A stretch of DNA of 64,000 nt from assembly GCA_019915015.1 (NCBI GenBank), contig JAHBBC010000029.1:62001-126000 (forward strand), read 5' to 3'. A program made the translations under genes and the position numbers. Position 1 is the first letter of the stretch; each line of letters begins with the position of its first letter. Shown here piece after piece: positions 20,050-32,265 of the stretch. This DNA comes from Auriscalpium vulgare (Eukaryota; Basidiomycota; Agaricomycetes; Russulales; Auriscalpiaceae). Under the pieces are notes generated by a model. The model had not been told where the DNA came from. It was given only the letters and a program-made list of their open reading frames with translations, and searched no databases.

Positions 20050-20829
20050 CTACATGAAGCTTTTGGTCTTCAATTTCCTACATAGACGCTTTAGCACTAG
20101 AAGATGTATCTCAAGCACCAGCCCCACTGCCGCGCTAGGCGCAATATCCCACACAGTTCGGATGCACTTCACGGATGTACATATAGATACCCTACTACAC
20201 TACTACGCACCAATGTCACAGTTCTTCTGTTGCTTCGGGTTGCGGTGGGACTGCACTGGGTGGAATCGCGAGCTTCCCATCCTCAAGTCACTTGGAAGCG
20301 ACACCCCCCAGTCCCACACACACGCCGCATAGATCGGAAGATAGGCGAGAGCAGCAGATACGCGCACCGAGCCCGAAAGGGAACCATCCCGGCCATAGTT
20401 GTACAAAAACCACCATCTCCCGCTTGCTTACTGGTTCCCTTTCGCGCCCACTGCTTCGCTGCACGCACCTTGTGTGGAGGAAACAAGCTCCCTCTTTTGC
20501 TGCGACCAGGGCAGCTGGCTGAATTTGGTTCACCGTCTCTTGTACAAGGTTCGCCGCGTCTCTGACTCACGAGGCTCAAGCGCTCATACATGACGAGCTA
20601 ATTGAAAATAAATCCAACATGAGGCTCTCAGAACTGGGCCAGCGCCTCATTCATATCAACCTCGCCATGTACACTGCTTCTTCTGACACCTCGAACAATA
20701 TCAATCTTTGGTCCGACTCCGCTTGGCGCTCGCTGTGGCGCACGATGATACTTACAAGAATAACATAACGCCTGCTCATATCATATGGTGTGACAGAAAG
20801 AGCCACCTTTTATCTTCAGAAGGATGCCC
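20050..20829. other. Intergenic, no gene seen
   Basis: About 0.8 kb with only short frames on both strands, none with recognisable domains. It probably holds two 3' untranslated regions. Confidence 0.5.
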
Positions 20830-21604
20830 TCACAACCCCTCGTGGTCCGCCAACCGCGCATGCAGCACCTCGACCACCGCGAGCTCTTCCACCTCCGCCA
20901 TCAGGGCCTTGAACGCCGGACTCTGGCTCCTGCGGGCACACAGCTGCCCACAACACCAATACCGCACCTTCAGCCCTCGCTCTACGCCCCCAGACGGATC
21001 CGCGCGACGCACCTCTTCTTCCGGCCACCCGGTGAGCGCGACATACGTGTCCCGCGCGCCGACCGCTAACCCCCACACGTGCGGCATGCGCTGCCCCGTC
21101 TCCTGCGCCCAAATGCGCATGCCCGCGGCGAGCACGTCGAGGTGCCTCGCGAGCGCGCCGCGCTGCGCCGCGGCGTGCGGCCTGAGCGTGATCCACGCGA
21201 CCTCGGTGATGGGCGCGCGGAACGCGTGCGACGGGTCCTCGCGGAAGTGTACGAGCGTCGTGCCGCGGCTCGCCACAGGCAGGGCGTGGCACGCGTGCCC
21301 ACGGGCCCCCGCCCGCCCATGCGCAGACTCAAAGCCGTGGTACGTCCCGTCTCGTGCTGGCCGCCCAAGGCCGTGTCAGTGTGTGCGCGCGCTGAGGGCA
21401 TGCGCAGGGCTCACTCGCAACGAAGAGCACGCCGTCGGGCTCGGTCTCCCTGACGATAAGAACGCTGTGCATTGCAAGGAGTGGGTCAACGGCTGCCCTT
21501 GTGAGGGGGTCATGTGTACGCACCCGTGGGTATGCGCCGATAGCGCGGCGGGGTGTGTTTTCGACTGGCGGGTGCTGCACAGGCCCGTACGAGGATTGCA
21601 GCAT
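20830..21604 (-). CDS. ABM-like (dimeric alpha/beta barrel) protein
   Basis: Exons 21604-21415 and 21356-20830 join in frame to 238 residues. The first half has DPLLAMHSVLIVRETEPDGV followed by LFVATRDGTYHGFESAHGRA. Next come RGTTLVHFREDPSHAFRAP and ITEVAWITLRPHAAAQ, then PHVWGLAVGARDTYVALTGW. This strand-helix-strand pattern, with VTEVAW-like and GW motifs, is that of tandem antibiotic-biosynthesis-monooxygenase-like (stress-responsive alpha/beta barrel) proteins common in Agaricomycetes. The catalytic role is unknown for most of them. The start is uncertain: a TATAAAG word at about 21668-21674 supports a start near 21636-21604, but the first 40 residues look unlike the family. Confidence 0.5.
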
Positions 21605-23967
21605 CGGCCCATCGTCGTCGCGGAGTCTGGGCTCATGATACAGTGTCGGATACCCGGGGTGAGCGCGAACTTTATACCTTCACACACTCGTTGCTGGCTG
21701 ACGTGCGCCGGCTGTGCAGTACGTGATGGATTTGCATGGCGACGTGTGCGTGACTTGGCCATGACGCAGTGGCGCGCGCCTTGGGCTCGGCGTACTTGCC
21801 TCTGCGGGCCGGCGTAGGTGCAATGACTCCGCAGGAGGTCTGTGCTGGTGCGCTGAAGTGAGGCGGGCACTGGGTCCTGCTGCGAGGATAAAAGTCAAGC
21901 TCCCACCGTACCGGTAATATGCGGGACAGGCTACCAGTGAGACGTTCGTGGTAAAGTCCTTCTGTCCGCAGTGATGTATTCACCGAATTATGTTCGCCGC
22001 TGACAACCTCGCCAGTCCTATGGCTATTATTGGTGCCGATCGTCGTTCGCCGGTGGACCATATTACCCGCTTGCTATCACGAGCAACGTGCGTGCTCCCC
22101 GTCCTGCGCTGGGCGGCCGGGGAGTGACTTCACGCCTCCCGGTCCTTTTACGCGCTGGAGTAACGCTAACACGTCAGAAAACTTGACCCTGAGCTTGTCA
22201 GAAGTGCGGCTGTCTACTCTGACCTCGGAGAGACTAGCTAACACCGGTGAATAGCAGCAAAATTGACCACGGGGATACTAACCATCACCGGCCAAAGGCA
22301 ACAAAGCTTGAGCGCTGCAAGATCGGTGGCCAGGACCCCTCATGCCGCCGATTCGTCATGGAGATAATGACTAAACTCTCGACACCGCGGGACGCTTCCA
22401 TCTCAACTCTGTGCAATATTTAGCGGCCGTCCTCCCATCTTGGCTCGCTGTTTGCTCTCCGAGACCAGAAGGACCTTATCTGACACGCGCTTCCCGGACC
22501 TGTCGACACAGCCATTCGCACCTCTGTCTCCACCGGACCCACCCCACGACCACGGCACTGCGTTCTTGGAGAAAGCAGCGGAAGCGCTGGATCAAGGTCG
22601 AACAATCACGCCTGCATCTTCCTTCTAGGTCGAACGGCCGCCAGGCTGCCGTGAAACACCCGCGCTGCATCGCGCCCATGATCACCTCCTATTCTCCTCC
22701 CGGTATATCCTCTCGCACACGCTTGTCTCTCCCTCCCACACGACGTGGCGGTGCGGTACACTGGAACTTGTTTCAACAGCTGGCGCCTTCATGCAGAGCA
22801 CATGACCCCCATGCTCTTGTGCAGCGCGTGCGTTCTTAACGCCACTAGGGCCACGCCTGCCACGGCCCACTGGAGACTAGAGAGCCGTGGTGCTTACGTT
22901 CCTCGTATTTGGTACCACGCTCGGTGAGGAAAGGAAATGCGTTGACATGACTATGCCACCCCCGGGCCGCTATCTTCGCAGGAAGCTTGATATAGAGTGA
23001 GACGGGGACACGCGACTGACCACACAGCTTCTCCGCTCTTCGCAGTCGCTACATTGTCGCATGCTATGCCACCGCACCCTCATCCCGCGTCCATGCCCAG
23101 ATGCTTGGCGACATTTAAACCGCCGCGACGCATGAATCAGACGGCCACCACTGTCGGTGAGTATTTTTGCGTGCCAGATGTCGTCCTTGGCTTACCACGA
23201 CAGCGCTAGTGTCAATATCCCAAACACCCTTCGCAGCGTCCGCCGCCATGATCGCTTAGTAAATGCGTCAGCCTTGTATCGACGTCCACATGGCCATCGT
23301 CCTTCGTGTGGGTTGCATTCATCGCGTACAGCGAGGATGGCGCCGCTGACCCTGCTTCCACTCAAATGCCCCATCACCGCTCCTCTACCGACCCTCGATG
23401 GGCTCCCCGAACTCAGGCAAAGATCAGGCAACGCTCGTATTATATGCGGAAGGGCAGCCCGGCCATCCTGGGTCTGCTCAGAGGCCAAGCTCATTGTTGG
23501 TGGCGCACGCGGCCGGATTGTGTCGGTCTGCTTTGTACCCAATTGTGGCGGCATTGATAGCGATGTAAGTACGTCGCGATGACGTGTAAGTACGCCCTCT
23601 TTGGCTTTCGCTTTCCATGGAGTATTGGTCATCGACCATGGTGTTTGAATATATGGGAGGTATAGACCACCGTTGATCGTTGGCAAAGTGCCACGGCCTT
23701 CACAGCGATGAACAGAACTTATTGCGGTCGCCTTGTAATTTCCGCTTGTCTATGATATACTTATTGTATCTCCCTTCTCAAATGGCCACATCCATTTTCC
23801 CTTCGTTCGTTGTCGTCTGCAAGTCATCGGCTGCTTTACATTCAAGGGTACGATGGCAGAAAGAGACTGTTATAGACTGTTGGAGACTGTTGGTTACAAC
23901 ATACCACAAACATCCTTGACCTTGTGTCAAGATACAACAAAGGGGAGTTACCCTCCCTCTCGGAAAC
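21605..23967. other. Gene-poor stretch between ABM-like gene and COQ2
   Basis: About 2.4 kb. Short frames such as 22440-22628 (+) and 23157-23582 (+) read partly protein-like but match no family I recognise. They may be decayed gene pieces. No tRNA or repeat was recognised. Confidence 0.4.
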
Positions 23968-25407
23968 TTACCGGAAGATGGGGAACGAATGCCCCTTGGC
24001 CTTCGCCACATAGTCCAACATCAAGCCAGCCCACGTAAGCCACCCCATATGGCCGTTTCGCACAAAGAAGCCTGCATCCCGAAATACGTCAGTAAAAAAG
24101 ATCATTGAGCCGAGATGTACACGCACGCCAGCAGCTGTCCGGCTTCTCGAGATTGACATTCGAATACTGCCACACGATGTGCAGCGCAGTCCCGCCAACC
24201 GAAATGACGTAGTATAACACCGTCTGGTGGTTGATGAACCCGGCAACGGCGAGCGAGGCGACGAAGAGCACCGAGCACACGATCGTAAAAGGCTCGACGT
24301 AATCTCCAAGGAGGACGGCAGTAGACTTGACGCCCACTTTGACGTCATCCTCGCGGTCCTGGCATGCGTAGATGGTATCTGCAGCTGCGCGTCAATCACA
24401 ACACGTGAAGGCATGGGTATGCGAGGTACCGTAGTGCATGGTCCATCTGTGACAAAAGTGCTCGTCCGTCAGTCCCTTATCCAGCCATCGTGTGGGTTTG
24501 CGACGCACCCCCATGTGCCCGCCAGCAGGACGGATAAGAGGGGCCAGTTAATGTCGCCCGTGACCGCAATCCAGGTAACAGCGAGGCCGAAGTTCATGCA
24601 GATACCCAACCAGGCTTGCGGCCAGTACGTGATCCGCTTCATAAGAGGGTACACCAAGAACCTAGACACCAGGCCCCGTCAGCGTGGTTGACTGCAACGT
24701 AGTCAACCGATCGATACAGACAACGGAAGAAGCTGGATGATGGCCGCGTAGAAGCTAGAACCGAAATGAGTCCGATTTGCAAAGGCAAAAGAAGTACCAC
24801 ACATACGCAATCTCATTCAACCCGACGTAGATGGCAACTCCGGCAACATATTGGAGGATGAGATACACAGAGGCGGCGAAAACAGAGATGCGGCCGCTGG
24901 CAAGAGGCCGGCCCTTTGTCCTCTCTGTACGAAGAAGACGGGCGTTAGGACGTCGCAACAGCCGCTGGAGAGGCAGCTTACCAACGCCAGCGTCGTATTC
25001 GCGGTCGAAGATGTCGTTGATGGTGCATGCAGATCCGCGAAGAAGGAACGCCGCCAGAAGGTACCTTCCGAGCTGGGGCCAGTACTCTTCGAAAGGAAGG
25101 TTGACGTGGTACGCGGCCAGAGTCAATCCCCATGCTATCGGAGGTTGCGGTCAGCGTCTCCGTGATACATCGCACAGATAAGGTTACCGAAGGGCCAAAA
25201 CATTAAGACGGTTCCAGTGGGCTGTCCAGCCGATCAGGACCGCAGCGATATGTAGAACCATCTGGGACTTACTTTATGGAAGCGGATGAGCTCCAGGTAC
25301 GGGCGCACGCCAGGAGACATCAGGCCAAGCGGGAAAGGAAGTGAAGGGGGCGCATATGAAATGTCGGAGGGCGTTAGGAGGGGGCTTGTTTCGTCGTGAC
25401 GGGGCAT
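23968..25407 (-). CDS. COQ2: 4-hydroxybenzoate polyprenyltransferase, Coq2 type (UbiA family)
   Basis: Attaches the polyprenyl tail to 4-hydroxybenzoate in ubiquinone synthesis, in the mitochondrial inner membrane. Nine exons (25407-25273, 25221-25188, 25134-24982, 24924-24807, 24754-24725, 24661-24509, 24446-24430, 24378-24127, 24071-23968) give 331 residues. Motifs are PYLELIRFHKPTGTVLMFWP, the first Asp-rich motif NDIFDREYDAGVERTKGRPL, YPLMKRITYWPQAWLG, and the second Asp-rich motif DTIYACQDREDDVKVGVKST. Several hydrophobic helices are visible. Exon 7 is only 17 bp. A clear mitochondrial presequence is not seen, so a Coq2-like UbiA enzyme in a secondary pathway is a weaker alternative. The stop overlaps a GTAAGT word, so a further 3' exon cannot be excluded. 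Confidence 0.88.
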
Positions 25408-27670
25408 GATGAAGTGTAATAGTCAGTACAAGTGATGTACAGGTGGGGGAGAGGAGGTATCGTTGCAATGGATTCCCGCGCGGTCCACTTTAATGTTTCC
25501 AGCCCGTCATCCGACTCGGTGGCATAACGCAAATGCCCACACCCGCGTACCATTGTCTTGAAAGGGGCAGGCCACGTTGTGATGGCGCAGTCGCGATTTC
25601 CATCGGAGAGTTCTCGCATATAGAGAAGTTTGAACGTTTGCCGTATCATCGAACGCTTGACATAGCGTAACATGGGCCATCGAATCAGCTGAAAGGGCAC
25701 GTTGCAAACATGCCTGCGTGCCGAGTAAGTAATGTGACGGTCCTGGAGAAAATCGCGTTTGTCACAGGTCGGATCTCACTAGCACTAGGAACGCCAGCAT
25801 ATTACCGTAACATTTTTCTGCGATGGCCAACGTCGCCTTCCCTGACAAACGTATGTAGATCTTTAGATGCAGCCATCGGCTCGCTTGATTGGGCGTTAAT
25901 TTTGCCTTGGCGAATCTGGAGAATTACCTCCGTGAAACATACGCTGGCCGGCCGTCCGGGGAGGATCAGGAGCATGGATGCAAGAAGTATATGCCTTGCT
26001 TACTGGAGAGTCGGTGTGGAAAAAAACTCTTGGGCGCATACGGTTCGCGGGTTACGCGGTGACGGGCGCAAAGATAGCCAGAGCCCGGACTGTCGTCCAA
26101 CGTCAACGAAGACTTCTTTTTCACGTACTATGACCATGAGCCGAGTGGAAGGCGTCAATCATCCAGCTTCTAGTCAATCGATGGGCCACCTTCAGGTCCA
26201 ACGGCAAGTAGGCGGCCGTCGCAGGGCGAGGAAACAAACGAACCAGCTGCTGCGATATGGCAGCGGCGTTCAAGTTACGCGGAGGTGATAACGGCGGCTA
26301 CGATGAACACAGGTCCTCACTTGTGATTAACGATTGGTGCGACGGACATCGCGATTGGGAACCTACTTGGCTATACCGTTTACGCCGCTCTCAATCATGA
26401 AACGATATATCCGAGTGCACGACTTGCGCGTGTTCGAGCTATGGAAGACAGATGTTGCGCAATATGTCAGGAACAGTGGGACCGGCTACCATCCGCTCCA
26501 CCTGCTCGTGTTCTTAGATTTTCGAGACCACGCACTGTGCATTGGCAATTCATGAGCTGAATAAAAAGCAAGACACACCTAGGATGATGTCCAACCCGTG
26601 ATAGGAAGCAGACGAAGGTGTTTTATGTTAACCTGTACCTGTAGGCTCCTATAGGTCCCAATCACTTCATCATGCGAAGTTCGGCCCCTTCGCGGGCCTT
26701 AACGTAGCGCGGCCTCCGAAGGCCGCGGAGATGCGAGCTACTGATGATCAATCTTTTGCATCCGCCTTATCCGAGGCAGCACTTACGTTTGTCAAGCGCC
26801 TTCGTGCGCGCCAGTGGCAACACAGTCGAGATCAGTCGAAGGTTCGAAGCATTGCGATAAGAAGGAAATTGAGTGCCGGCCAGATGTAAGCGGCGATCCT
26901 TGTCGGTGCATAACAACCTGTTTGTTACTGCCACACCTCCGTAATTGCGAGGTTGGTCAGGTTGGTCGTTCGAAGCATTGCTTGTTCTTGTTATGCAAGA
27001 GCTTTGGAATCTAACAAGACCAAACAAACAGGCGTCGGAGCCGAATCACGCGGCGGCCTCGCGGCATGTGCGTTGACAAAATCCAGGGAAGACAGCTTCT
27101 TGACCGACGTGCGAACTTCGTAAGATAATTGATAATGCGCTTTGCCGCGGCTGGAGCTTGACAATCAGCGAGTTCGCATGCTGGGATGGCAGCAGACCAG
27201 TGAGCCGAGCGTGGGGGTTTGTGGTTGAAACATTGAAGGAAATGACATTAATGATCAGAGGATTCACCGCCGCCATCTTCAATTTGAAACACAGGGCGCA
27301 ACTTGACAACTTCGATAGCTAGGGGTAAGTAGGACATAAGACATGTCTGTTTGTACAGGCTCAGATTGACTCATAATACTAAGGAAGAGTAATAACTCGC
27401 CGACGATGCATTTGTTCCATCTGGCGATGTTGGGTACTGATGCGCGAGTAAATGCAAAACCCCCGACGCGTCGCATCGATTTCGTGAGAGTGAACAGAAG
27501 TGAACACGGCCAGGGATGGCTGCCAGCTCTATAAGCATCTGTGTCAGCGCTTCAGCAACTGCACGGTGTTGAGACAGTCGAACGTACGGCTAAGCATTCG
27601 CTAAGCCTGCTACAGCAAGCGGTGTACCTCTGGGCGACGCAGCAGGTCCCGCGCCGCCACGCGCACGATG
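25408..27670. other. Gene-poor stretch upstream of COQ2
   Basis: About 2.3 kb. The longest frame (25710-26288, plus, 192 codons, MPACRVSNVTVLEK...) has no recognisable domain and atypical composition. A minus frame at 25374-25700 is similarly unassigned. TTCGAAGCATTGC occurs twice (about 26849 and 26970). Nothing firm was recognised. Confidence 0.4.
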
Positions 27671-28379
27671 TCAGCGACCGTGTTCGGCATAGCCAGGGCC
27701 CGGCGCCTCATCGATGAAATGCGACGGCGGGCGCAGCGGCGTCCCCACCGCGAGCACACTCGCCATCGCGTACAGCGCGAGCACCGCGTACCACAGCGCA
27801 CGCAGCCCCGCCGGCTCAGCGTCCTCAAGGACCTCGCTGGGGAGCAGGAGCGTCGCCCCGAGCATGGTGGCCGCGAGCGTGCTCAGCGCTGCGGCGTGGG
27901 TGACCTCGCGCGCGTGGGCGGCGGGTGCGGTGCGGGTGAGCGCGAGGACGGCAAGGCACTGCAGGTAGGTGGCGGCGGCGGCGTGGAGGACGTGGGTCGC
28001 GCTGACGCGCAGGAGGCCGAGGTGCAGGTAAGATGAGTAACACAAGGAGATTTGGTGGAGGGCTCCGATAATCGTGACAGTGAACCCGAAGATCATCTCT
28101 CTACAGCGTGTCTGCAGGAGGTGCCGGTGAGCACCGACTAGGACCATGCTTTCGTCAACATACCCGCCTCCCAAATGCCTTCTCCTGTTCACCAAGTAGC
28201 TCCCCGTCTGCATTGTCCTTGGACTTGCTCACGTCGGCGTTGAGCACGGTCGCAGATTTGTCCGTCGCATTCGGCGTCACGGTGTCCGATGTCTTTAGCT
28301 GCCAAATCCGGATTATTGCCAGGCTGACGAGACAAGCAATTGCAAGTGAAAGAGCGATGGCCAGCTGGTACCGTGGCAT
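27671..28379 (-). pseudogene. Truncated ABCC transporter N-terminus (TMD0-like)
   Basis: Exons 28379-28164 and 28111-27671 join to 218 residues. They hold several hydrophobic helices: RYQLAIALSLAIACLVSLAI, then EMIFGFTVTIIGALHQISLC, then the helices around VLHAAAATYLQCLAVLAL and LRALWYAVLALYAMASVLAV. The end, TPLRPPSHFIDEAPGPGY, is the point where ABCC proteins normally go on to the linker before TMD1. The frame then stops, and no core transmembrane or nucleotide-binding domain follows in the 2.3 kb before COQ2. In-frame coding may extend upstream (LSGYVLPDAWTV precedes the Met). Either a broken gene remnant or a short polytopic protein; the family call is tentative. Confidence 0.45.
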
Positions 28380-28916
28380 GACGGTCCAAGCGTCTGGCAA
28401 GACATAGCCGGAGAGATTTGACGGCGCGTCGCGTCGTGACAATGACCTGATCGCCGGGGCCGACCGATTCAAGCGCTGAGCGCTGAGCGCTCTGCCCGGG
28501 CCACATTCAAAGCTCCTGGCCGACTCGCTGCACGGTAACTTATCACCTTGTTTGAATATGTGAAGGAGCGCAGACGCCCATGCTGAGCGCGCCTGGTTTC
28601 GGACAGAAAACTTGACATGGCTCGCGTATAAGTAGGGTTTACAGAATGCCATGCTACTGACATTAGACACGGAGCAGTGACGGCGCCAGGAGATGGGGAG
28701 ACGACGATGGCAAGCGCAAGGAAATAAAACAGAAGACACAACGGACAAACGCGACGCAACGGCATGCGGCAGCACAGCAACGTTCACTCAGACTGCTTCT
28801 ATCGATGCAAGGATGAGCAGAGACGCGCAAATACACAAGACAAGCCACACCCGATGTACCGAGTCACCGGCCGTAATTGAGTCAAGTTCTGGTAGTACTT
28901 CATTGTGCCGATTGGG
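28380..28916. other. Upstream of the truncated ABCC gene
   Basis: Frames on the minus strand run through here and may include a leader or first exon of the truncated gene, but nothing else is recognised. Confidence 0.4.
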
Positions 28917-29882
28917 CTAGCTATTAGCTCGCATCGCGAGGCCCGGCGGGATGGCCACCCATTCATTGACCCACATATACCTCGAGAACGACATATATAG
29001 CCACCGGAACCACACGAGCTGGCTGGTATGTTGCCGCAGGGCGCGGTGCGCTGTCCAGTACTCGCGCACGCCCGCGACGAACGCCGGCACGGGCACGCCG
29101 CCGAGGTGCCCGTAGCCCAAGTAACTGAGGATGCGCGGGGTGGCGAGGTCGAGCTTCGCGAGGACCGGTGCGAGGATGCCGACGTATTTGGTGGAGACGG
29201 GCACGGTGATGAGCGCGTAGGCACGCAGGGAGGGCTGCGAGGTGAGGAGGCGCGAGGTGCCGAAGAAGAGGGAGAGGTGGTTTGGGTGGGAGGAAACGCC
29301 GCGTGGATCGAATGTGAGTATCTGTGGATGCGAGGAGTGCTGAGTGCGGGGTATCCGTAATGTATGCGCGACGCACCGTGGTGATCTCGTTGTCCACGAC
29401 GTATGGCTCTACCGTCTCAGCTATGAGACTGGCGTCCCACGTTGCTGTGAAGTTGTCCTGCAGGCCACTGCAATACCTCATCAGCCTTACCCCACGCAGT
29501 CGATAGAGTGTGCATACGGATGGTCGACTATCCATCGGCGCGAAGAGTCTATGCCGAACACATCCAAGCTATTCCACATCTCGCCCTTCCGGCGCTCCCC
29601 CTGCCCGTCCGCATTCCCCGTCGAGAGAGAGAGCACGTAGAGCTCCGTCTCCGTGGTGTCATCAGCCAAGGCATTCTGACGACCTGTGAGGGCGGTGAGG
29701 GTAGGGCCAAAGAAGAAGCTTTCATCGTCTGGGTGTGCGATGAGCAAGAGCACGCGCTCGGGCTTGGACGGCAAGGATGGGGAGACTATGCGGAAGGCAT
29801 GTTCTGAGTGCCAGGGAGTAGATAAGACGGCCAAGAGGATGGGCGGGAGGAGGAGGAGCGGGTTGAGCAGGCCGGCGAACAT
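28917..29882 (-). CDS. GPI12: N-acetylglucosaminyl-phosphatidylinositol de-N-acetylase (PIG-L)
   Basis: Removes acetate from GlcNAc-PI, the second step of GPI-anchor synthesis, on the cytosolic face of the ER. Exons 29882-29518, 29467-29377 and 29321-28917 give 286 residues, the usual length. An N-terminal membrane helix (LLNPLLLLPPILLAVL) precedes the catalytic domain with RVLLLIAHPDDESFFFGPTL, whose AHPDDE carries the metal and catalytic residues, then LSLSTGNADGQGERRKGEM, DNEITTILTFDPRG and VSSHPNHLSLFFG, which supplies the second metal His. The start codon directly precedes the membrane helix. It lies 98 bp head-to-head with a small gene. Confidence 0.95.
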
Positions 29883-29979
29883 CGCGGTTCCACTCTTGCA
29901 GTGTCCGAGTCATGACGTCACGCGTGTACCCGCTGCACACTCTTCACAGGCTCCATATTTCTTTACAATACCAACCACG

Positions 29980-30321
29980 ATGAGCTCGAGTCCCCACAGT
30001 CGTCGTCTCGTGCGTGCCCCGCAGCCTCGCCTCGTCAACAGCTCACAGTCAGTCTGCTACAGGCGGTCATGACCATGTCTGCTATTGCACTGGCCGTTGG
30101 CGGCATGTACGCTGTCGGCAGACAGACCAAAGCTGAAGAGCAGCCCAAGCCGGCCTATGGTGTGTCGTCTTTTTTGGCATGCCTGCGAGGTGCTGAGATG
30201 GCTGGGACATGCAGGAAACAGCAGCCCTAACTCCAAGGATCCCGCACAGGCGGATTCGAGCACAGTCCGCGAGACAATGCACAAGCCTGTATCCGGCTCT
30301 GGTGGAATGTTGAAGCCCTAG
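29980..30321 (+). CDS. Small protein, 77 residues, unknown function
   Basis: Three exons (29980-30009, 30063-30159, 30215-30321) with good splice ends keep one frame and give 77 residues. MSSSPHSRRLAVMTMSAIAL is followed by a short hydrophobic stretch (IALAVGGMYAVG), then a polar tail with EEQPKPAYG and ending KPVSGSGGMLKP. The basic N-terminus plus one short hydrophobic stretch would suit a small mitochondrial membrane protein, but that is inference. An unspliced alternative would start at 30069 with the same tail. The gene is divergent from GPI12 with a shared promoter of about 100 bp. Confidence 0.5.
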
Positions 30322-30455
30322 TTTCCTATGGAGGCGCGTCGGGAAGGCACGAAGGAAGTTAGAACACCAATGGACACTAGCACATTATAAAAGTTGTAGC
30401 GTACAACTGCTAGGTAGTATACAATCGCCTAGACTTCTCAAATCCATCAGCAACC

Positions 30456-32265
30456 TCACGACTGAGCCTGGTACACCTCGAAGTACGAAGCATACTCCTC
30501 TGGCGTCATCAATTCTTGCTCCTCCTCCGTAACTGCCGAGAACGGCACCGGCCTCCCGTTCACTATGACCTGCTGTTAGCACTGCGCATCACAATGAATA
30601 ACACAAGCGAAACTTACCATAGACTATCGGGTCGTCCCCCGCCCCACCATTCGCCGACACCTCGTCCACGAGCGTCGCCGACGTCGCGGCACTCCACTGT
30701 GAGTCCGTGCGCTGTACCTTCGCCGCGGCAACGCCGTCATCCTCGCGCGAACGAGAGCGTTTATTGTTTTCGTTGAGCGAGTCGAGGTACGCGATGTTCG
30801 GCTTGCGGTCTTCCTCGAAGTCGTCCGCGGCGAGGGAGAAGTCGCCCGACGGCGTGTGCGTCGTGGACGGCGCGGCCGACGCGGCGAGGGACGCATAGTA
30901 AGAGTCGTAATCTGGGGGCAGTTAGTGTCCCGACGGAACAAAGGCGAGGTTAGGCACGCACAATCCAGCGCGGGCTTGCTCCCATTCACGTCTGGCTTGA
31001 CGTCCACTGCAATCTCGACGCTCTCATCCGGCAGCGGCGCCGTGCTCCCCACCCTTCCCAGTCCGCGCAGGCTCTCGTCCAGATTCACCGCGCTGCGCGC
31101 CTCGCCGCCCGACGCCGCCGCGGCCTGCGCGCTCTCCTTGACGCCCAGCGCGGTGAGGTCGCCCGTGATCGTGCTCTTCAGATGCCACGCGGGCATCGCG
31201 TTCTGCTGGCGCTTCGCGGCCGCCTCCTCGTCGCGCTCGCGCCGTAGCGTCTCGTCGTCCTTGTCCGTCGTGAGCACGATCCCCACGCCCTCGTCCTCGC
31301 GCGCCGCGCCGCCCTCGCCCGCGACCTTCAGCCCTGCGCCGGGCTCGCCCGCGGCCTTCTGCGCTGCCGCCTCGGACGTGATCCTGCGGATGGTCTGTGC
31401 GATGTCGAAGCTGCAAGGGTCTGTGAGGGGTCTATATGTACGGGAGGTAGGAGGCTGCGTACGCGGGCATCACCATCAACTCGCTCTTGCGCAGGCCATC
31501 GCGGACATATCGCATCTGATAGTTGAAGCGCTGCATGCGATCCTGGCTCCCGCGCACGTTCTCTGCGTTTTCGTTGTCGATAAGCTCGCCTTGGCACTGC
31601 TCGCAGATGAACACCCCGCGCCCGAAGTCCACGAGCTTGACGACCTCCAGGGGCAAGTAGCTTTTGCCACATTGCGGGCAGACGTAGCCTTTATTGCCCA
31701 GCTCCTACAGAAACTTGTCAATAGGACAGTCGAGGAGATCGTGCATCTGCACCGACGTTGCGCAGGCCGGTGTCAATGATACTTCGCATCTTGGACATCC
31801 GCCATTTGACAACGTTGCAGAAGTGGTGGAAGTCGACATAGTAGTACTGTCTTCCGACAGAGCGCTGTGCGCCTTCTTTCAGCTCGTTTTGACGGTGACT
31901 GGACGAGGGGATCAACGTGAGCAGTATTGAATAGCTCAGAAATAAGCCACGCACACTTGCACCAAGCCGTCTTTCTCGAGGACCGCCATCAACTTGTTCA
32001 GCTCCTTCAACTGCAAGCCCATTCGCCCCGCCAGGTCGTCGTCCTTGAGCCTAAGCACACACAGTCAACGTCTGCCTCAACCCGTCTACCACCGAGTCCG
32101 ACTGCCTTCTCTCCTCCCAGCCCACCCTCAAACGGCAGAAAAACGGACTTACACTTGATGCCGCGCCATTTGGTCCATGATGGCGATGTATCGCGGGTCG
32201 TAGAACGCACGGGTAACATGCTGAACAAAGAGGCGGAGCGAGCCCTTCTCCTCTTCACTTAGCAT
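30456..32265 (-). CDS. TFA1: Transcription initiation factor TFIIE, alpha subunit
   Basis: TFIIE-alpha recruits and stimulates TFIIH at RNA polymerase II promoters. Seven exons (32265-32153, 32050-31955, 31898-31757, 31704-31463, 31410-30962, 30911-30618, 30562-30456) give 480 residues. The N-terminal winged helix has FVQHVTRAFYDPRYIAIMDQ, then LKDDDLAGRMGLQLKELNKL and HRQNELKEGAQRSVGRQYYY. The zinc ribbon is YVCPQCGKSY followed by FICEQCQGELI (two CxxC pairs), then RMQRFNYQMRYVRDGLR. The Ala/acidic C-terminal half ends ELMTPEEYASYFEVYQAQS. Internal repeats and length are as expected for fungi. Assignment is firm. Confidence 0.93.

Noticed and set aside
25710..26288. A 192-codon plus frame
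   Set aside because: No domain and no conserved motif; not enough evidence for a gene, noted only within the gene-poor stretch.
26840..26980. GGTTCGAAGC words resembling a tRNA T-loop
   Set aside because: No acceptor stem, D-arm or anticodon arm could be folded around them.
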